Below, piece by piece: positions 55,001 to 64,000 of a DNA stretch of 64,000 nt. The position numbers and the translations under genes were made by a program. The number at the start of each line of letters is the position of its first letter. Within the stretch, counting starts at the first letter, position 1. This DNA comes from Rhea pennata. Its lineage: Eukaryota > Chordata > Aves > Rheiformes > Rheidae. The stretch lies in assembly GCF_028389875.1 (NCBI RefSeq), contig NC_084670.1, forward strand, positions 14,045,383 through 14,109,382. Direction: 5' to 3'. The notes below the pieces were generated by a model. That model was given only the letters and a program-made list of their open reading frames with translations, was not told the origin of the DNA and searched no databases.

Positions 55001-55573
55001 GTTAAACTGGATTAGACCAAGGAGCGTTGAAAAGGCGCAGAGGTGGAGGCAAAGGACAAATGAAAAGTTCCTTCTGTTTCTGATACTGCAAAGTATCCAG
55101 GGTTAGAGTAAAGATTAAGAAAGGCTAATAACTTACATTGACACAAATGTGTGTAAAACCAGGATTAAGGTTTGGAAGAAGAATGCTATTTATCCTGGGT
55201 TCCCATAAAGCTGGTGAGGATTTGATGAAGATCTGTATTTTCAGCAGAAGAAAGACTCACGTTTAGTTTGGTAAAAGTGAAAGTTATGTGGCTATATTTG
55301 ACCCTAGTAGGAAGGCTAGGGTTTTTGAGAAGAGTGGAAGAGTGAAATATATGTTTTACTTTTGGGTTTTTTAAATTTAGGTGGGTAAGATGAGAGCTGG
55401 TGCAATCAGTGGCAGTTACTGGTTATTTTGAAATCAGCTAAGATAGATATAATCATGCTTTTACTGTGTTTCTCCCTTTATTTCAACAAAGCCATCAGAA
55501 GCTGAAGAAAAAGCAATAAAAAAGGTGGATGAACTTCTTGAAACGTATATGGGGATAAGAGACATTGAGTTAG
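38996..55573 (+). CDS. GIPC2: GIPC2, PDZ-domain adaptor of the GIPC family (exons 1-5, 3' end missing)
   Basis: GIPC proteins are cytosolic adaptors that bind receptor C-termini through a PDZ domain and myosin VI through the C-terminal GH2 domain, in endocytic trafficking. Exons 38996-39232, 47967-48152, 51496-51676, 54221-54330 and 55492-55573 join in frame to 265 codons plus one base. The start [16 protein letters not shown] is followed by a Pro/Ala-rich linker (24-39). The GH1 region follows ([19 protein letters not shown] through [12 protein letters not shown]), then the PDZ domain (about 117-200) with the ligand loop LGLT at 126-129, and the start of GH2 ([24 protein letters not shown]). 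Human GIPC2 has 315 residues and one more exon, which I could not find before the window ends. The ATG at 38996 has A at -3 and matches the family start. GIPC2 is favoured over GIPC1 and GIPC3 by position next to DNAJB4. Confidence 0.95.
40480..40600. promoter_or_regulatory. Small CpG-rich islet in GIPC2 intron 1
   Basis: A short CpG-dense block stands out from AT-rich surroundings and contains GCATGCGC, which resembles half of an NRF1 site. It may be an enhancer or a weak promoter. Nothing shows transcription. Confidence 0.3.
40639..40665 (+). repeat. A12 G10 tract
   Basis: Twelve A, then ten G, then AGGGG. The G part could form a quadruplex together with the following GGGG groups. Confidence 0.9.
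41159..41172 (+). repeat. (GT)7 microsatellite
   Basis: Seven GT units in GIPC2 intron 1. Confidence 0.9.
44665..44741. promoter_or_regulatory. Cluster of three GATA-type sites
   Basis: TTATCT at 44665-44670 and 44687-44692 and AGATAA at 44735-44740 fall within 77 bp. They are matches to the GATA-factor core on both strands. Each is short and could occur by chance in AT-rich DNA. Confidence 0.3.
45106..45126 (+). repeat. Poly-T tract, 21 bases
   Basis: An uninterrupted T21 run in GIPC2 intron 1. Confidence 0.9.
46051..46085 (+). repeat. A-rich tract
   Basis: A16, G, A12, G and A6: a poly-A tract broken by single G bases, in GIPC2 intron 1. Confidence 0.85.
46250..46480. promoter_or_regulatory. 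CpG-rich islet in GIPC2 intron 1
   Basis: About 230 bp of GC-rich, CpG-dense DNA with a CACGTG site near its right edge and overlapping open frames on both strands that reflect base composition. No exon is recognised. Confidence 0.3.
47270..47960 (+). promoter_or_regulatory. GIPC2: CpG island directly upstream of GIPC2 exon 2
   Basis: About 690 bp of CpG-dense DNA ends a few bases before the exon 2 acceptor. It is as large and CpG-rich as the island at exon 1. An in-frame ATG (47970) is the second codon of exon 2, so a transcript starting here could make a shorter GIPC2. The frame is closed by TAA at 47940-47942, so no in-frame upstream coding extension exists. Confidence 0.45.
47967..48152 (+). 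CDS. GIPC2: GIPC2 exon 2 (GH1 end, PDZ start)
   Basis: Acceptor CTCCTGTACAG and donor GTATAC. It encodes residues 80-141, [20 protein letters not shown] through [12 protein letters not shown], including the PDZ ligand-binding loop LGLT. Confidence 0.95.
48153..51495 (+). other. GIPC2: GIPC2 intron 2
   Basis: A 3.3-kb phase-0 intron without a recognised gene. A CpG-dense islet lies at about 49000-49260; the rest is AT-rich. Confidence 0.85.
49000..49260. promoter_or_regulatory. CpG-dense islet in GIPC2 intron 2
   Basis: About 260 bp with very dense CpG, for example GGCGCCGCCGGCCGCGCGG near 49141. Open frames on both strands are due to GC content. Function is unknown. Confidence 0.3.
51496..51676 (+). 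CDS. GIPC2: GIPC2 exon 3 (main part of PDZ domain)
   Basis: The acceptor is a C-rich tract ending in CAATAG and the donor is GTAAGT. It encodes [20 protein letters not shown] through [10 protein letters not shown], the rest of the PDZ fold, plus one base of the next codon. Confidence 0.95.
51677..54220 (+). other. GIPC2: GIPC2 intron 3
   Basis: A 2.5-kb phase-1 intron, AT-rich in its right half. No gene or known repeat family was recognised. Confidence 0.8.
54221..54330 (+). CDS. GIPC2: GIPC2 exon 4
   Basis: Acceptor TTGTCTTCAG and donor GTATGA. It encodes [20 protein letters not shown] and then [17 protein letters not shown], the linker after PDZ and the start of GH2. Ends in phase 0. Confidence 0.94.
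54331..55491 (+). other. GIPC2: GIPC2 intron 4
   Basis: A 1.2-kb intron that contains an old CR1 fragment in reverse orientation near its left end. No other feature was seen. Confidence 0.8.
54636..54775 (-). mobile_element. Old CR1 LINE 3'-end fragment
   Basis: The segment with AGGTTGGAAGGGACC and TAGTTCAACCTCCCACC is the complement of the well-known CR1 3' end. It is diverged, and its octamer tail survives only as the degraded TTGAATCAAAGAATTG. The right edge is approximate. Confidence 0.75.
55492..55573 (+). CDS. GIPC2: GIPC2 exon 5 (last one in the window)
   Basis: The acceptor ends CAACAAAG, a less common AAG type, and the donor is GTGAGT. It encodes [20 protein letters not shown] followed by GIRDIEL, a GH2 segment, and leaves one base for the next exon. 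Confidence 0.93.
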
Positions 55574-57699
55574 GTGAGTATTTAAAACATGCATTACTAC
55601 ACGATTAAATTACTTCTCATTTTGTGCAATGTAAAGCTACTGTAAGCATTTTAATCTCTGAATGTTGAAGCAAAATTTGTCTAATATGAATTCTCAAAGA
55701 CTCCTGTTTTTCTCCAAAAGTATTGTTTTGATAAAAGAATCTTTCACTACAAACCTTGTAATTTAATTTGTCCTTTATTCTTCCCATATATTATCTTTAT
55801 GCTATTGCATAAAGTATTGGTTGTTTGCAATTAATTTACTGCTATCTCTGTTCTCCTTCTGACAGTTATTTTCTGGTGGAATTTGTATGTATAATTGTTA
55901 AGGACATTAAGGACAATAAGACATTGTTAAGGACAAGTGATTTGATCACTGAAGTTTGAATTTGAGATCTTCAGCAGGGAAAGGGTAAATATTTAGCAGT
56001 GAAGCTGACAAAATAATAGCACAAGTTAATCAAAAGCCTGTGGTGTGAGGAAACATAGGAAACTTTCCAGAATATTTGCTAGCCATTATAATCGACTGTT
56101 TATAATGAAAAAACTATTTAACCTTAATATCCAAAGTTCCTTAAAACGCATATTTAATTGCTCCATAGATGTCCTTGCAGCTGTTGTCTCTGTGTTAGTC
56201 TCATAACAATTAAATAGGAATTTCTCTTTGTAATGGAAGAAACCACTAATATTTTACAGTCTAGCTGAATTACAAGCCCCTCTATAGGGAGCTGTGGCTG
56301 GGTGTACTCCTCAGATAGTGTTACAGAACTGGTGTTGCCTTGGAACCACTCCCTTGATACAAAGGGAAAGGTATTTATTATTACAGTAATATCTAAAAGC
56401 CAGTCAAGAATTAGGGAGGGATAAGCTAAATGGAAAAAGATACTGAAAAGAAAGCCTGTCTGAGAGAGAAGGGGGGCCAGAGCAGGAGGCATTAAGAGGA
56501 CTGGTCTGGCATGAAACTTAGGGCAATGTGGGAGAGCTGGGCAGCACAGAGGAACAAGAACAACAGGAGATCATCTGAATGGCCAAAAGTCCTTGTTGGC
56601 TCTCCTACTGGCAAGAATCTAGCTGGCACTTGTACAGTTTTTTTTCCTGTGAGGAAAATAGTAGGTAAAGTACTATTTGTTCCCCAGCCAAAGACAGAGA
56701 TGGGCTCCTTGACATGGAATGAAGAATAGCGCTGGCCAAAACTTCTCTTTTTCAGGAAATGTTTAAATTTTCCAGTTCCCCCCAAAATTAACATTCTCAA
56801 AAGCTGTTTCAGCAATGCTAATATGCGATGCCTCTGGCATGTAGTACACTCCCCGGAGCCCTGCGTGGTGCTGGCTCTCTGTTTGGGTTGGGGGAATCTC
56901 ATGTTCTGTGGCTCCCCTGCAGCCTCTGCTATCAGTCCATCGTGGGCTCAGACGTCAAAGCTCCGGAGGCTTAAGCTGTCTGCCCCATGTGGAGCGGTTT
57001 TTGTCATGCAGCTTAGGGCTCCTATCCTCAATGGTTCCCACTCTCTGGTCTCCAGTCTCCTGGCATTACTGGCAGTATTTTGAAGGTCTAATAAGTAGCT
57101 CCAGGGATTTTGGTTTCAGTATCTATAGCCCAAGGCCTTGAGATCCTAGGCTACAGCATGGTTTCTTGGGGTGCCTAAATGTTGTGCTCTGCCCTGGGAT
57201 AGGGAAAAGAATTCCTGTGGGAGCTGGTGTTCCCTGTGTTTTCAGCTCTTGGTACCATGATGGGACAGCTCCTGTACAGTAGACTGAGGAGTTCAGCTCT
57301 CAGCATGTACAGCTGAGCTATCACAAAGCACCTGGTGGAGGAGGTTTTCCATGAATTCAGTAATTCCTTGCATCTTTTAGGGTGTAGGCTTGAAAATTTC
57401 AAAGAATGTTTTGCAAGACTGCTCAAAGAATGGAGAGGAGTCCCTGAAGCCAAGCTCTTCCTCCCAACTGGGTTTTTATTTTGCTCTTCATCTCTTCCTT
57501 CTGCTTCTCTCAAAAAGGCAGTGAAAATCAAAGACTCCAGATTTCATGTAGCTTTCATTTGCACTTTTTGAAGCCATTTCCTGAAGTTCAAATCCTAGAA
57601 TCAAGGACTACAGGTGATGGCGAAAAAAAAAAAAGTTTTATCATTTTTAAACAGTTAAACAGCTCTAGTACTCTTTAGGAATGGAAAGCTAATTACCTG

Positions 57700-58460
57700 T
57701 CACAAATCTGTTCAATTAACATATGTCAGGATTTTTATAACTAGATGTGATCAGTCACCCATGAAAATGAAATATGAGGAAAGGATTCATTCAGAGAGTG
57801 CCAATCACCATCCAGCTAGAAATTTCACTCATTACTCAAGCCAGATTAGTTGAAAATGCAAGTCATCACAATGCGACAGCCGACAAGTGATTAAGATCTC
57901 AATCATTGCTCACTCCTATGCAGTTCTGTTTGTCAGAAAGCGTTGTATGTCAGTTAATATTACTCTTTTATCTCCATTAAAATGACACTTCCATGGTGTG
58001 ATTGAATTTTGAAAGTGCCCCAATTTTGAGCCAGAATTTAAAAAAGAAAAGAAAGAAAAATAATGTAAAATTACAGACAGAATTAAAGATGAGATAAAGC
58101 CCTTAATTTTTGCATAGTTAAGTATCTTGACAGTTTCAAGAATGGCTGACTATCTCTACCACAAATACCTAAGCTGGAGTAAAATGCTTGGAAATGATTT
58201 AATGGGAATGCATCCAATTACGGGTTTTCTGGCACAGCTTGTTATTTTCTGCAATTCAGGGATCTAAACATTGTGGAGATTTACATACCTGCCTCTTAAA
58301 TGCTCTCTTACCTTTTCACCTCTGTATTCCATTTTACTGAAAAATGACCTGAAAATGTCTTGCTTAGCCATTTTATGAATACACCAGAAATTGGGCCAGT
58401 TCAGCCTTCTTTAAAACATTAATTGGTTACTGAGAGCTTCAGCCAATTAATTTAAAATTT
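57700..58460. promoter_or_regulatory. Candidate conserved noncoding element
   Basis: This is an AT-rich, non-repetitive stretch with many homeodomain-type cores (for example ATTAATTGG near 58418 and CCAATTAAT near 58443), a MEIS-like TGACAG and a PBX-like TGATTGAA. It lacks open frames and simple repeats. This texture is typical of deeply conserved enhancers. Conservation itself cannot be seen from one sequence. Confidence 0.35.
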
Positions 58461-58907
58461 GTCAGTGCTTCCTGGTAAAGGAATAGGAACAGTCCAGCAA
58501 TATGGAAATCCAGCTGCTTGGGAAGCAGTGGTAGTGAAGACTTTTAGTGGCATTTCTTTTTTCAGTCCTTGGTGCTTGAATTAGGATAGACTCTGCTTGA
58601 TACCAAAGACCCTGGGAGGGGAGGGAGCCTGGATCTATGAGATTCAACCCCAGAATGCTACTGATGGAAAAACTGTGGCAGGGAAGGCTTCCTGTCCAAA
58701 TTTTGGTCTCTTTTTCTGTTTTCTTTAATAGTTTTTTGGCCAGTTTTTATCCACTTATCTTTTTTTTTTTCTTTTTTTTTTTCTTTCAATTATTATGGTT
58801 TTGGATGGTTGTTTCCTTTTTTGCACTCCTTTAGTATTGTCAGATATTATTCATCTTTGCATATTCATTTCTGTTTAAAAGATTTTCAGGTCAACTTCTC
58901 TGCTCTT

Positions 58908-58921
58908 CCCCCCCCCCCCCC
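58908..58921 (+). repeat. Poly-C tract, 14 bases
   Basis: An uninterrupted C14 run in a pyrimidine-rich neighbourhood that also has T-runs at about 58760-58790. Confidence 0.9.
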
Positions 58922-59844
58922 AAACTTTCAATCTAGTCAAAATATCTGTGACACTTTTGTTACTGAGCTTTTTCTCTTGGCCCTTCAGTCTATCCCCAAA
59001 ATATTAGATACTTTTTTTTCCAACTACACGGACTTAATTGTTATTCTCCCTGAATCTATTGTTTTCTGCTCCTGCCACCAAACTTCCTTCTCCAAAGGAC
59101 TATTTTTGCTTCTTCCCTGCTCAGATTTCTTACGGTTTCTCTGCCGTAACGTCAGAGAATATTGCTTACTGTTTGTATACCCTGAGAGACTACTGGGAGG
59201 TTTGTGCAAGTAGCAAGTCTGATTAAACAAGGAACTTTCTCCGCTCCAAGAAGGACTGGTACTTAATAAACAGAAAGGAGAAGGTAGGATATTTCCAATG
59301 GTTCCTTGAATGCCCTGTCCTGACAGTGTTCAACAGGAAGCCAAACCCAAGTAATGTTAAACACTGAAAACTGCAATGATACACTACATTTTCTGATGTG
59401 TCATAAGGAGGCTGAGTGTGAATTTGAACTTTTTAAAAGTATAATGCCAAAATAATAATACTAGTTACCTTTGATACAGGTAGGGCTTGTGGTAATGTTA
59501 CAGGTAAATAAATATTGATGTTTCTGTAAAGATTTCTGGGTTTAAGAGTTACAGGAGAGGATATAGCAGAGAGGGGTAGAAAAGACCTATAAGGTGTAAT
59601 CAGTAGAAACAGCAGGCAGATCATAGATCTCAGAGCACATGCGCTAAATGTGTCTGTCCAAAGTGAAAATAAAGATTTCTTGAAAGAATCTTCAAAGTTA
59701 TTTCCATGGGAATGTGTTTAAAAAGCAACATACTGCTTTGTTCAGAATTGAGCTTCCCAGTTAAAGTTGAGAAGACTGAAGTCCTTCTACTCTCCTGCCT
59801 CTTTTGAGTTTGCTAATCTTTTTTATATGTAAAAACTTATCATA

Positions 59845-59847
<3 letters not shown>

Positions 59848-59887
<40 letters not shown>
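59848..59887 (+). repeat. Poly-A tract, 40 bases
   Basis: An uninterrupted A40 run, the longest homopolymer in the window. The DNA to its left shows no recognisable retrocopy and I found no flanking target-site duplication. Confidence 0.9.
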
Positions 59888-59889
<2 letters not shown>

Positions 59890-60589
59890 TCTGAAATATG
59901 AGCCTTACCTGAAATGAAATTTAGAAGTATATATATTTGTATAGAGATGGGGCTATCTGGTGTGCGTGCAAAACTTGGAATGACTGTTCTCTTTGTTAGA
60001 ATAAAATTCCTGTAATGACTTACGGTGTAGCTGTTACAAGAAGCCGTTGGGAAAAGGGAGGGGAGAGAAGGAAACTTGGCATGGAGCTGTCACCCTCCGA
60101 GAACCAAAGTTTTCTTCAAGTTGGCAAGTATCAACTAAATGCTTTGGCAATCACTGATTTTTTGATTTGCCTGAGGAATTATACATTGCAAAATTTCTAT
60201 GTAAACATACATGCTGTGCACAGAATTTTCCAGCTGTGCTACGAAGAGGAAGACATGCCGTGAGCGCACATGTGCCTGTGTTAATCGCCAGTGAAGTAAG
60301 GATGTGTATACTGCGTGGCAGAGGAGACTTATTTAGTGCTTCTGTATGCCTGAAACCAGTGAAGCAGGGTTCAGCTTTCTGCATACCTATGCATTAGTGG
60401 CACGCACAGCTTGCATGTGAAAATCGGGAAGGATCGCGTGAGTCTTGCACGACCACTTGCTGTATGGTAATAGAGCCCTACTGACACTAGAGGTCAGCAC
60501 TCAGCTACTGAAAAAGCGCACACCAGCAGCGAGGCGCCAGCGCTCTTCCCTGGAGCGTATTTCCCGACACAAAGCGAACCCGAGAAGGG

Positions 60590-60930
60590 GAGCGTGTTCG
60601 TAAATGTAGCACATTAAGTGTGCTCTGGCAGTGCTGATTACAGGGGCTTGTTGCAGTTGAGAAAACGCTTATTTCAGGCTGCTACTTTCAAATGACAGTG
60701 ACATCTGATTCCTGGACGGCTGGGTCGCAATTTGTCTTGATTGCTTGAGTTTAGTGGATTTTGTTTTCCAATTTGATAAACCTCTGAAAAAATATTTTTA
60801 ATGTGCTATTTCATAATTTTGGAAGCTCAGCGCAACAGAAAGTTGTGTTTAAAGTCACACTTTTGAGTTAATGACAGCCTTAAAGCTTATTGCTGTGTAA
60901 TCCTCAAATTTAAGCTAGGGCAATTGGACA
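60590..60930. promoter_or_regulatory. Second candidate conserved noncoding segment
   Basis: This is AT-rich complex sequence without repeats or open frames, with TAAT and TGACAG cores. It resembles the element at 57700 in texture. This is a weak call from composition only. Confidence 0.22.
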
Positions 60931-61204
60931 ATAGCATAAGTATGTGTGTTACTGTCTTACTGCTGCTCTCTTGGATGACTGTTCGACGGCTCTTTCCATA
61001 TATCCTGGTCAGCTTCTCTTTGTACTGGCTACGTTTCTTTGCCCCACTCTTCCTGTTGGAATGCTCCTCTAGATTCTAACCTACTTCTGGCTACCGAAGT
61101 ACTGCTATTTCTTTTAACATCTTGAGCAAATATATCCATAGCTGTTTGTATCCTAATTGTCTTTCACCTTGCATGGATTTTCTCTCTCTGACCTCTCCCA
61201 AAGT

Positions 61205-62459
61205 CTATACAGAGCAACTTCAAGGGGAAATCCTGCTTAACCAATCTGATAGCCTTCTATGATGGAATGACTGACTGGGTAGATGAGGGGAGAGCAGTGG
61301 ACGTTGTGTACCTTGACTTCAGCAAGGCTTTTGACACTGTCTCCCATAACATCCTCCTAGATAAGCTCAGGAAGTGTGGGTTAGACAAGTGGACGGTGAA
61401 GTGGATTGAGAACTGGCTGAAAGGCAGAGCTCAGAGGGTCGTCATCAGTGGCGGGGAGTCTAGTTGGAGGCCTGTGGCTAGTGGCATCCCCCAGGGCTCA
61501 GTACTGGGTCCCATCCTGTTCAACTTCTTCACCAGTGACCTGGATGAGGGGACAGAGTGCCTCCTCAGCAAGTTTGCTGATGCTACCACGCTGGGAGGAG
61601 TGGCTGACACACCTGAGGGCTGTGCTGCCATTCAGAGAGACCTGGACAGGCTGGGGAGTTGGGCAGAGAGGAACCTCGTGAGGTTCAACAAGGGCAAGTG
61701 CAGAGTCCTGCACCTAGGGAAAAATAACCCCTGGCACCAGCACAAGCTGGGGGCTGACCTGCTGGAGAGCAGCTCTGCCGAGAAGGACCTGGGAGTGCTG
61801 GTGGATGACAAGCTGACCGTGAGCCAGCAACGTGCCCTTGTGGCCAAGGCGGCCAATGGTCTGCTGAGGTGCATTGGGAAGAGTGTTGCCAGCAGGTGGA
61901 GGGAGGTGCTCCTGCCCCTCTCCTCAGCCCTGGGGAGGCCTCATCTGGAGTACTGCATCCAGTTCTGGGCTCCCCAGTCCAAGAGAGACATGGAGCTACT
62001 GGAGAGAGTCCAGCATAGGGCTATGAAGATGATCAGAGGGCTGGAGCACCTGTGCTGTGAGGAACGGCTGCGAGAGCTGGGCCTCTTCAGCATGGGGAAG
62101 AGAAGCCTGAGGGGGGGATCTTATCAATGTGTCCAAGTACCTGAAGGGAGGGTGTCAGGGGGATGGGGCCAAACTCCTTTCAGTTGTCCCATGTGACAGG
62201 CCAAGAGGCAATGGGCAGAAATTGAAGCACAGGCAGTTCCACCTGACCGTGAGGGGGAATTTCTTCCCTGTGAGAGTGATGGAGCACTGGCACAGGTTGC
62301 CCAGAGAGGTTGTGGAGTCTCCTTCTCTGGAGATCATCAAGGCCTGCCTGGATGCAACCCTGTCTGACATGCTTTAGGTGACTCTGCTGAGCAGGGAGGT
62401 TGGACTAGATGATCTCCAGAGGTCTCTTCCAACCTTACTGATTCTGTGATTCTATGATA
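61205..62459 (+). mobile_element. CR1 LINE, 5'-truncated copy
   Basis: A non-LTR retrotransposon of the CR1 group, the main LINE of birds. It starts within the reverse transcriptase region and ends at the typical 3' end: GGACTAGATGATCTCCAGAG followed by the tail ATTCTGTG ATTCTATG at 62441-62456. CR1 makes no target-site duplications, and none is seen. The left edge is where similarity to CR1 appears to begin. Confidence 0.9.
61267..62377 (+). pseudogene. CR1 reverse transcriptase remnant, inactivated
   Basis: An open frame of 309 codons covers RT motifs: [12 protein letters not shown] with the catalytic Asp at residue 17, [10 protein letters not shown] at 73-82, and the active-site box as FADA at 103-106, where the family has FADD. 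The second catalytic Asp is therefore Ala (codon at 61582-61584). Near a G7 run at 62111-62117 the CR1 similarity leaves this frame and continues in the next one, from about 62129 to 62377 ([32 protein letters not shown]). The N-terminal endonuclease is absent. The copy cannot make active enzyme. Confidence 0.88.
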
Positions 62460-64000
62460 TCCTGGTTTATAACTGGAAACCTGTTAAGTTGAAATAAAGC
62501 CCTTTACCTCATTTCCTCTAGGGTCACTCTTCTAAGGACCCTCTTTGCCATGGCATCTGGGCGTAGAGGGTGGTGCTGATAGGACAAAGACTCAATTTAC
62601 AGTTGTCAGGAACAAGAGTCCCATGTTTAAAGCCTGTTTCCCATCCAGACTTCTCTGAGTTAGTGTCCCAGGATCTTCACAGAGGAGGTGGGAAGAATTG
62701 GCATGATAGGACTGGGGTTTCTTCTGGCAGGAAAATGAGTGTTGAGAGTCCTTGAGATCCAATAGCAGTGCCCAAGAAGCTGGATTACTTTGAGCTGTCT
62801 TGATAACTGTAAAGATTTGTGTGCATTTTCCTTGACTGTGCTGTGTAGTTTGGCACAGTGACATTCTGTATGGAGTCTCATGTCTGAATGCAGTTAAAAT
62901 CAAAACATCGAATTTGTTCAAAACTACTGTTGCTGATGTTTGCAATATGGCTCAAGTTTGCTCATAGCTTGTTACAAGTTTGCATAATAGCAAACGCTGT
63001 TTGTCAGAAGTTCATAAATGTCAGTAAACTTGAGCAGAGTTTTGAGTTAATAAAATAATATTGAATGCATTTTAAAAAAACTAGAGCAGGAGAAATTTAT
63101 CTTACTTGTATCGGAGAGAGTTGGCCATGCTGATACAAAGCAATGTATGCAGCACATAGCAGTACTCGGTACACTGCTCCAGTGAAAATGGTCTTCTGTG
63201 GTTTTAGAATGTCCTTCCCTCTTACAGGCAATGCGATGCTTGCTTTCCACTTGGATATCGCCCTGGGACAGGGCTAGAAGGTATCAGATCCTTCAAGCAT
63301 GACAGTAGCATTTGGTATGTTCGTGAAGAAAGTGATGGTTACCTGATGTATAACAAAACATCTTGCAGTTAAAGCAGGTGTGCAAGATAATTACAAAATA
63401 CAGCAGCCCTTATGGGGTTTGTTGTGAGTATTGACAGAGACTGTGGAGCAGAGATAGCTTAGGAAATAAACTGCGTTCAGCTGTGCTAGTTGTGCTGAGT
63501 TTGCTTTCTAGAGTCTGTGACATCTCTTAAACTGTGATAGCCTGTTATCTGTGATTTCTCCTGGCCCAACCTGCAGGCCCAGCTGCTCCCGTTCGCTCTG
63601 CGAACACCTTTGTCCTTCTGGGAGGTGCAGGGGCCACAACCCAGAGATGTCGGAGCCTTCAGGGTTTCATTTGCTCTAATATCCCAGGGCCACTGACACC
63701 TGATGTTTGAAATAGACTGTTGTAATTTTTCCTGAAATTGGGGAAACTGCCCAGGGGCCAAAGGTCAGGAATGAGCATAGCAGCAAAGGGCGGAGTCCTA
63801 AGCGGTGACCCTAACTTAGCCAAACTAGTGTCTAAACCTTGATAAATTTTGATACTCAGATGTTTAGTAGGGGAAAATGCTGGACAGTGTGAGTGTACCA
63901 GATATCATAGTCTGCCTTTTCTGTATTGGCAGTCTCTGCTTCAAACTTCCCTTGAGTGCCAGGAGATTGCTGGTGGCTCCCATTGCTTGCGCACAGCAGT
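62460..64000. other. Right-end stretch, no gene seen
   Basis: About 1.5 kb after the CR1 insertion. No GIPC2 exon 6 or other coding exon was recognised, and no repeat family. Small open frames on the minus strand (62592-62945, 63486-63761) lack any recognisable motif. Confidence 0.55.

Larger units (their letters stand above)
55574..61204 (+). other. GIPC2: GIPC2 intron 5, left part
   Basis: No GIPC2 exon 6 was found. The stretch holds a moderately GC-rich segment without identity (56450-57550), an AT-rich segment that looks like conserved noncoding DNA (57700-58460), T- and C-rich tracts (58760-58921), A40 at 59848-59887 and a second candidate conserved segment at 60590-60930. Open frames around 58809-59213 are low-complexity and not believable. 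Confidence 0.6.

Noticed and set aside
56492..56902. 136-codon minus-strand frame
   Set aside because: No known motif; the adjacent frame on the same strand does not continue it. It is kept only as part of an unclassified segment.
58809..59213. 134-codon plus-strand frame
   Set aside because: It runs through T- and C-rich tracts, is dominated by Phe, Leu, Ser and Pro, and has no family resemblance.
55574..64000. Search for GIPC2 exon 6
   Set aside because: I looked for the conserved C-terminal segment that follows GIRDIEL in the family and did not find it, so the exon is taken to lie beyond the window.

Overview
This is vertebrate nuclear DNA and most probably avian. Two CR1 LINE pieces support that: one ends in the CR1 octamer tail, and the other is an old copy in reverse orientation. 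The genes have short exons with GT/AG borders, and their first exons lie in CpG islands. I cannot name the species from this window alone. Three gene models are well supported by exon-by-exon translation with matching intron phases. They form the head-to-head and tandem block FUBP1 (minus), DNAJB4 (plus), GIPC2 (plus), the same order as on human 1p31.

Layout. 1-6.1 kb: the 5' end of FUBP1 on the minus strand, seven coding exons giving residues 1-154 (N-terminal region and most of KH domain 1); the rest lies to the left of the window. About 5.4-7.1 kb: a large CpG island that probably acts as a bidirectional FUBP1/DNAJB4 promoter. 7.1-24.2 kb: no gene recognised; probably the 5'UTR intron of DNAJB4 transcripts starting in that island. 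About 24.26-24.6 kb: a small GC-rich block with a heat-shock-element-like palindrome, a CRE-like site and a TATA-like site, a likely second DNAJB4 promoter. 24.76-30.2 kb: the complete DNAJB4 coding sequence, 3 coding exons, 339 codons. 30.2 to about 32.4 kb: probable DNAJB4 3'UTR with a canonical G-quadruplex motif. 32.5-38.7 kb: intergenic. 38.7-39.3 kb: CpG island and GIPC2 exon 1, with a short GGGGCC repeat just upstream of the start codon. 39.2-55.6 kb: GIPC2 exons 1-5 with long introns that contain further CpG-rich islets, one directly upstream of exon 2. 55.6-64 kb: no further GIPC2 exon found; AT-rich segments that look like conserved noncoding DNA, simple repeats, and a 1.25-kb CR1 insertion (61.2-62.46 kb) with a dead reverse transcriptase.

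The three genes do not form a pathway. FUBP1 is a KH-domain single-strand nucleic-acid-binding regulator, DNAJB4 is an Hsp40 co-chaperone of Hsp70, and GIPC2 is a PDZ adaptor for receptor trafficking. The practical link is regulatory: FUBP1 and DNAJB4 appear to share a promoter region, while DNAJB4 seems to have its own stress-type promoter as well.

I saw no CRISPR array, bacterial defence system, tRNA or rRNA gene, and nothing that supports a wholly new biological system. The points most worth a second look are the GGGGCC repeat lying in an out-of-frame upstream ORF of GIPC2, the possible internal GIPC2 promoter, the DNAJB4 internal promoter and 3'UTR G-quadruplex, and the candidate conserved noncoding elements near the right end.
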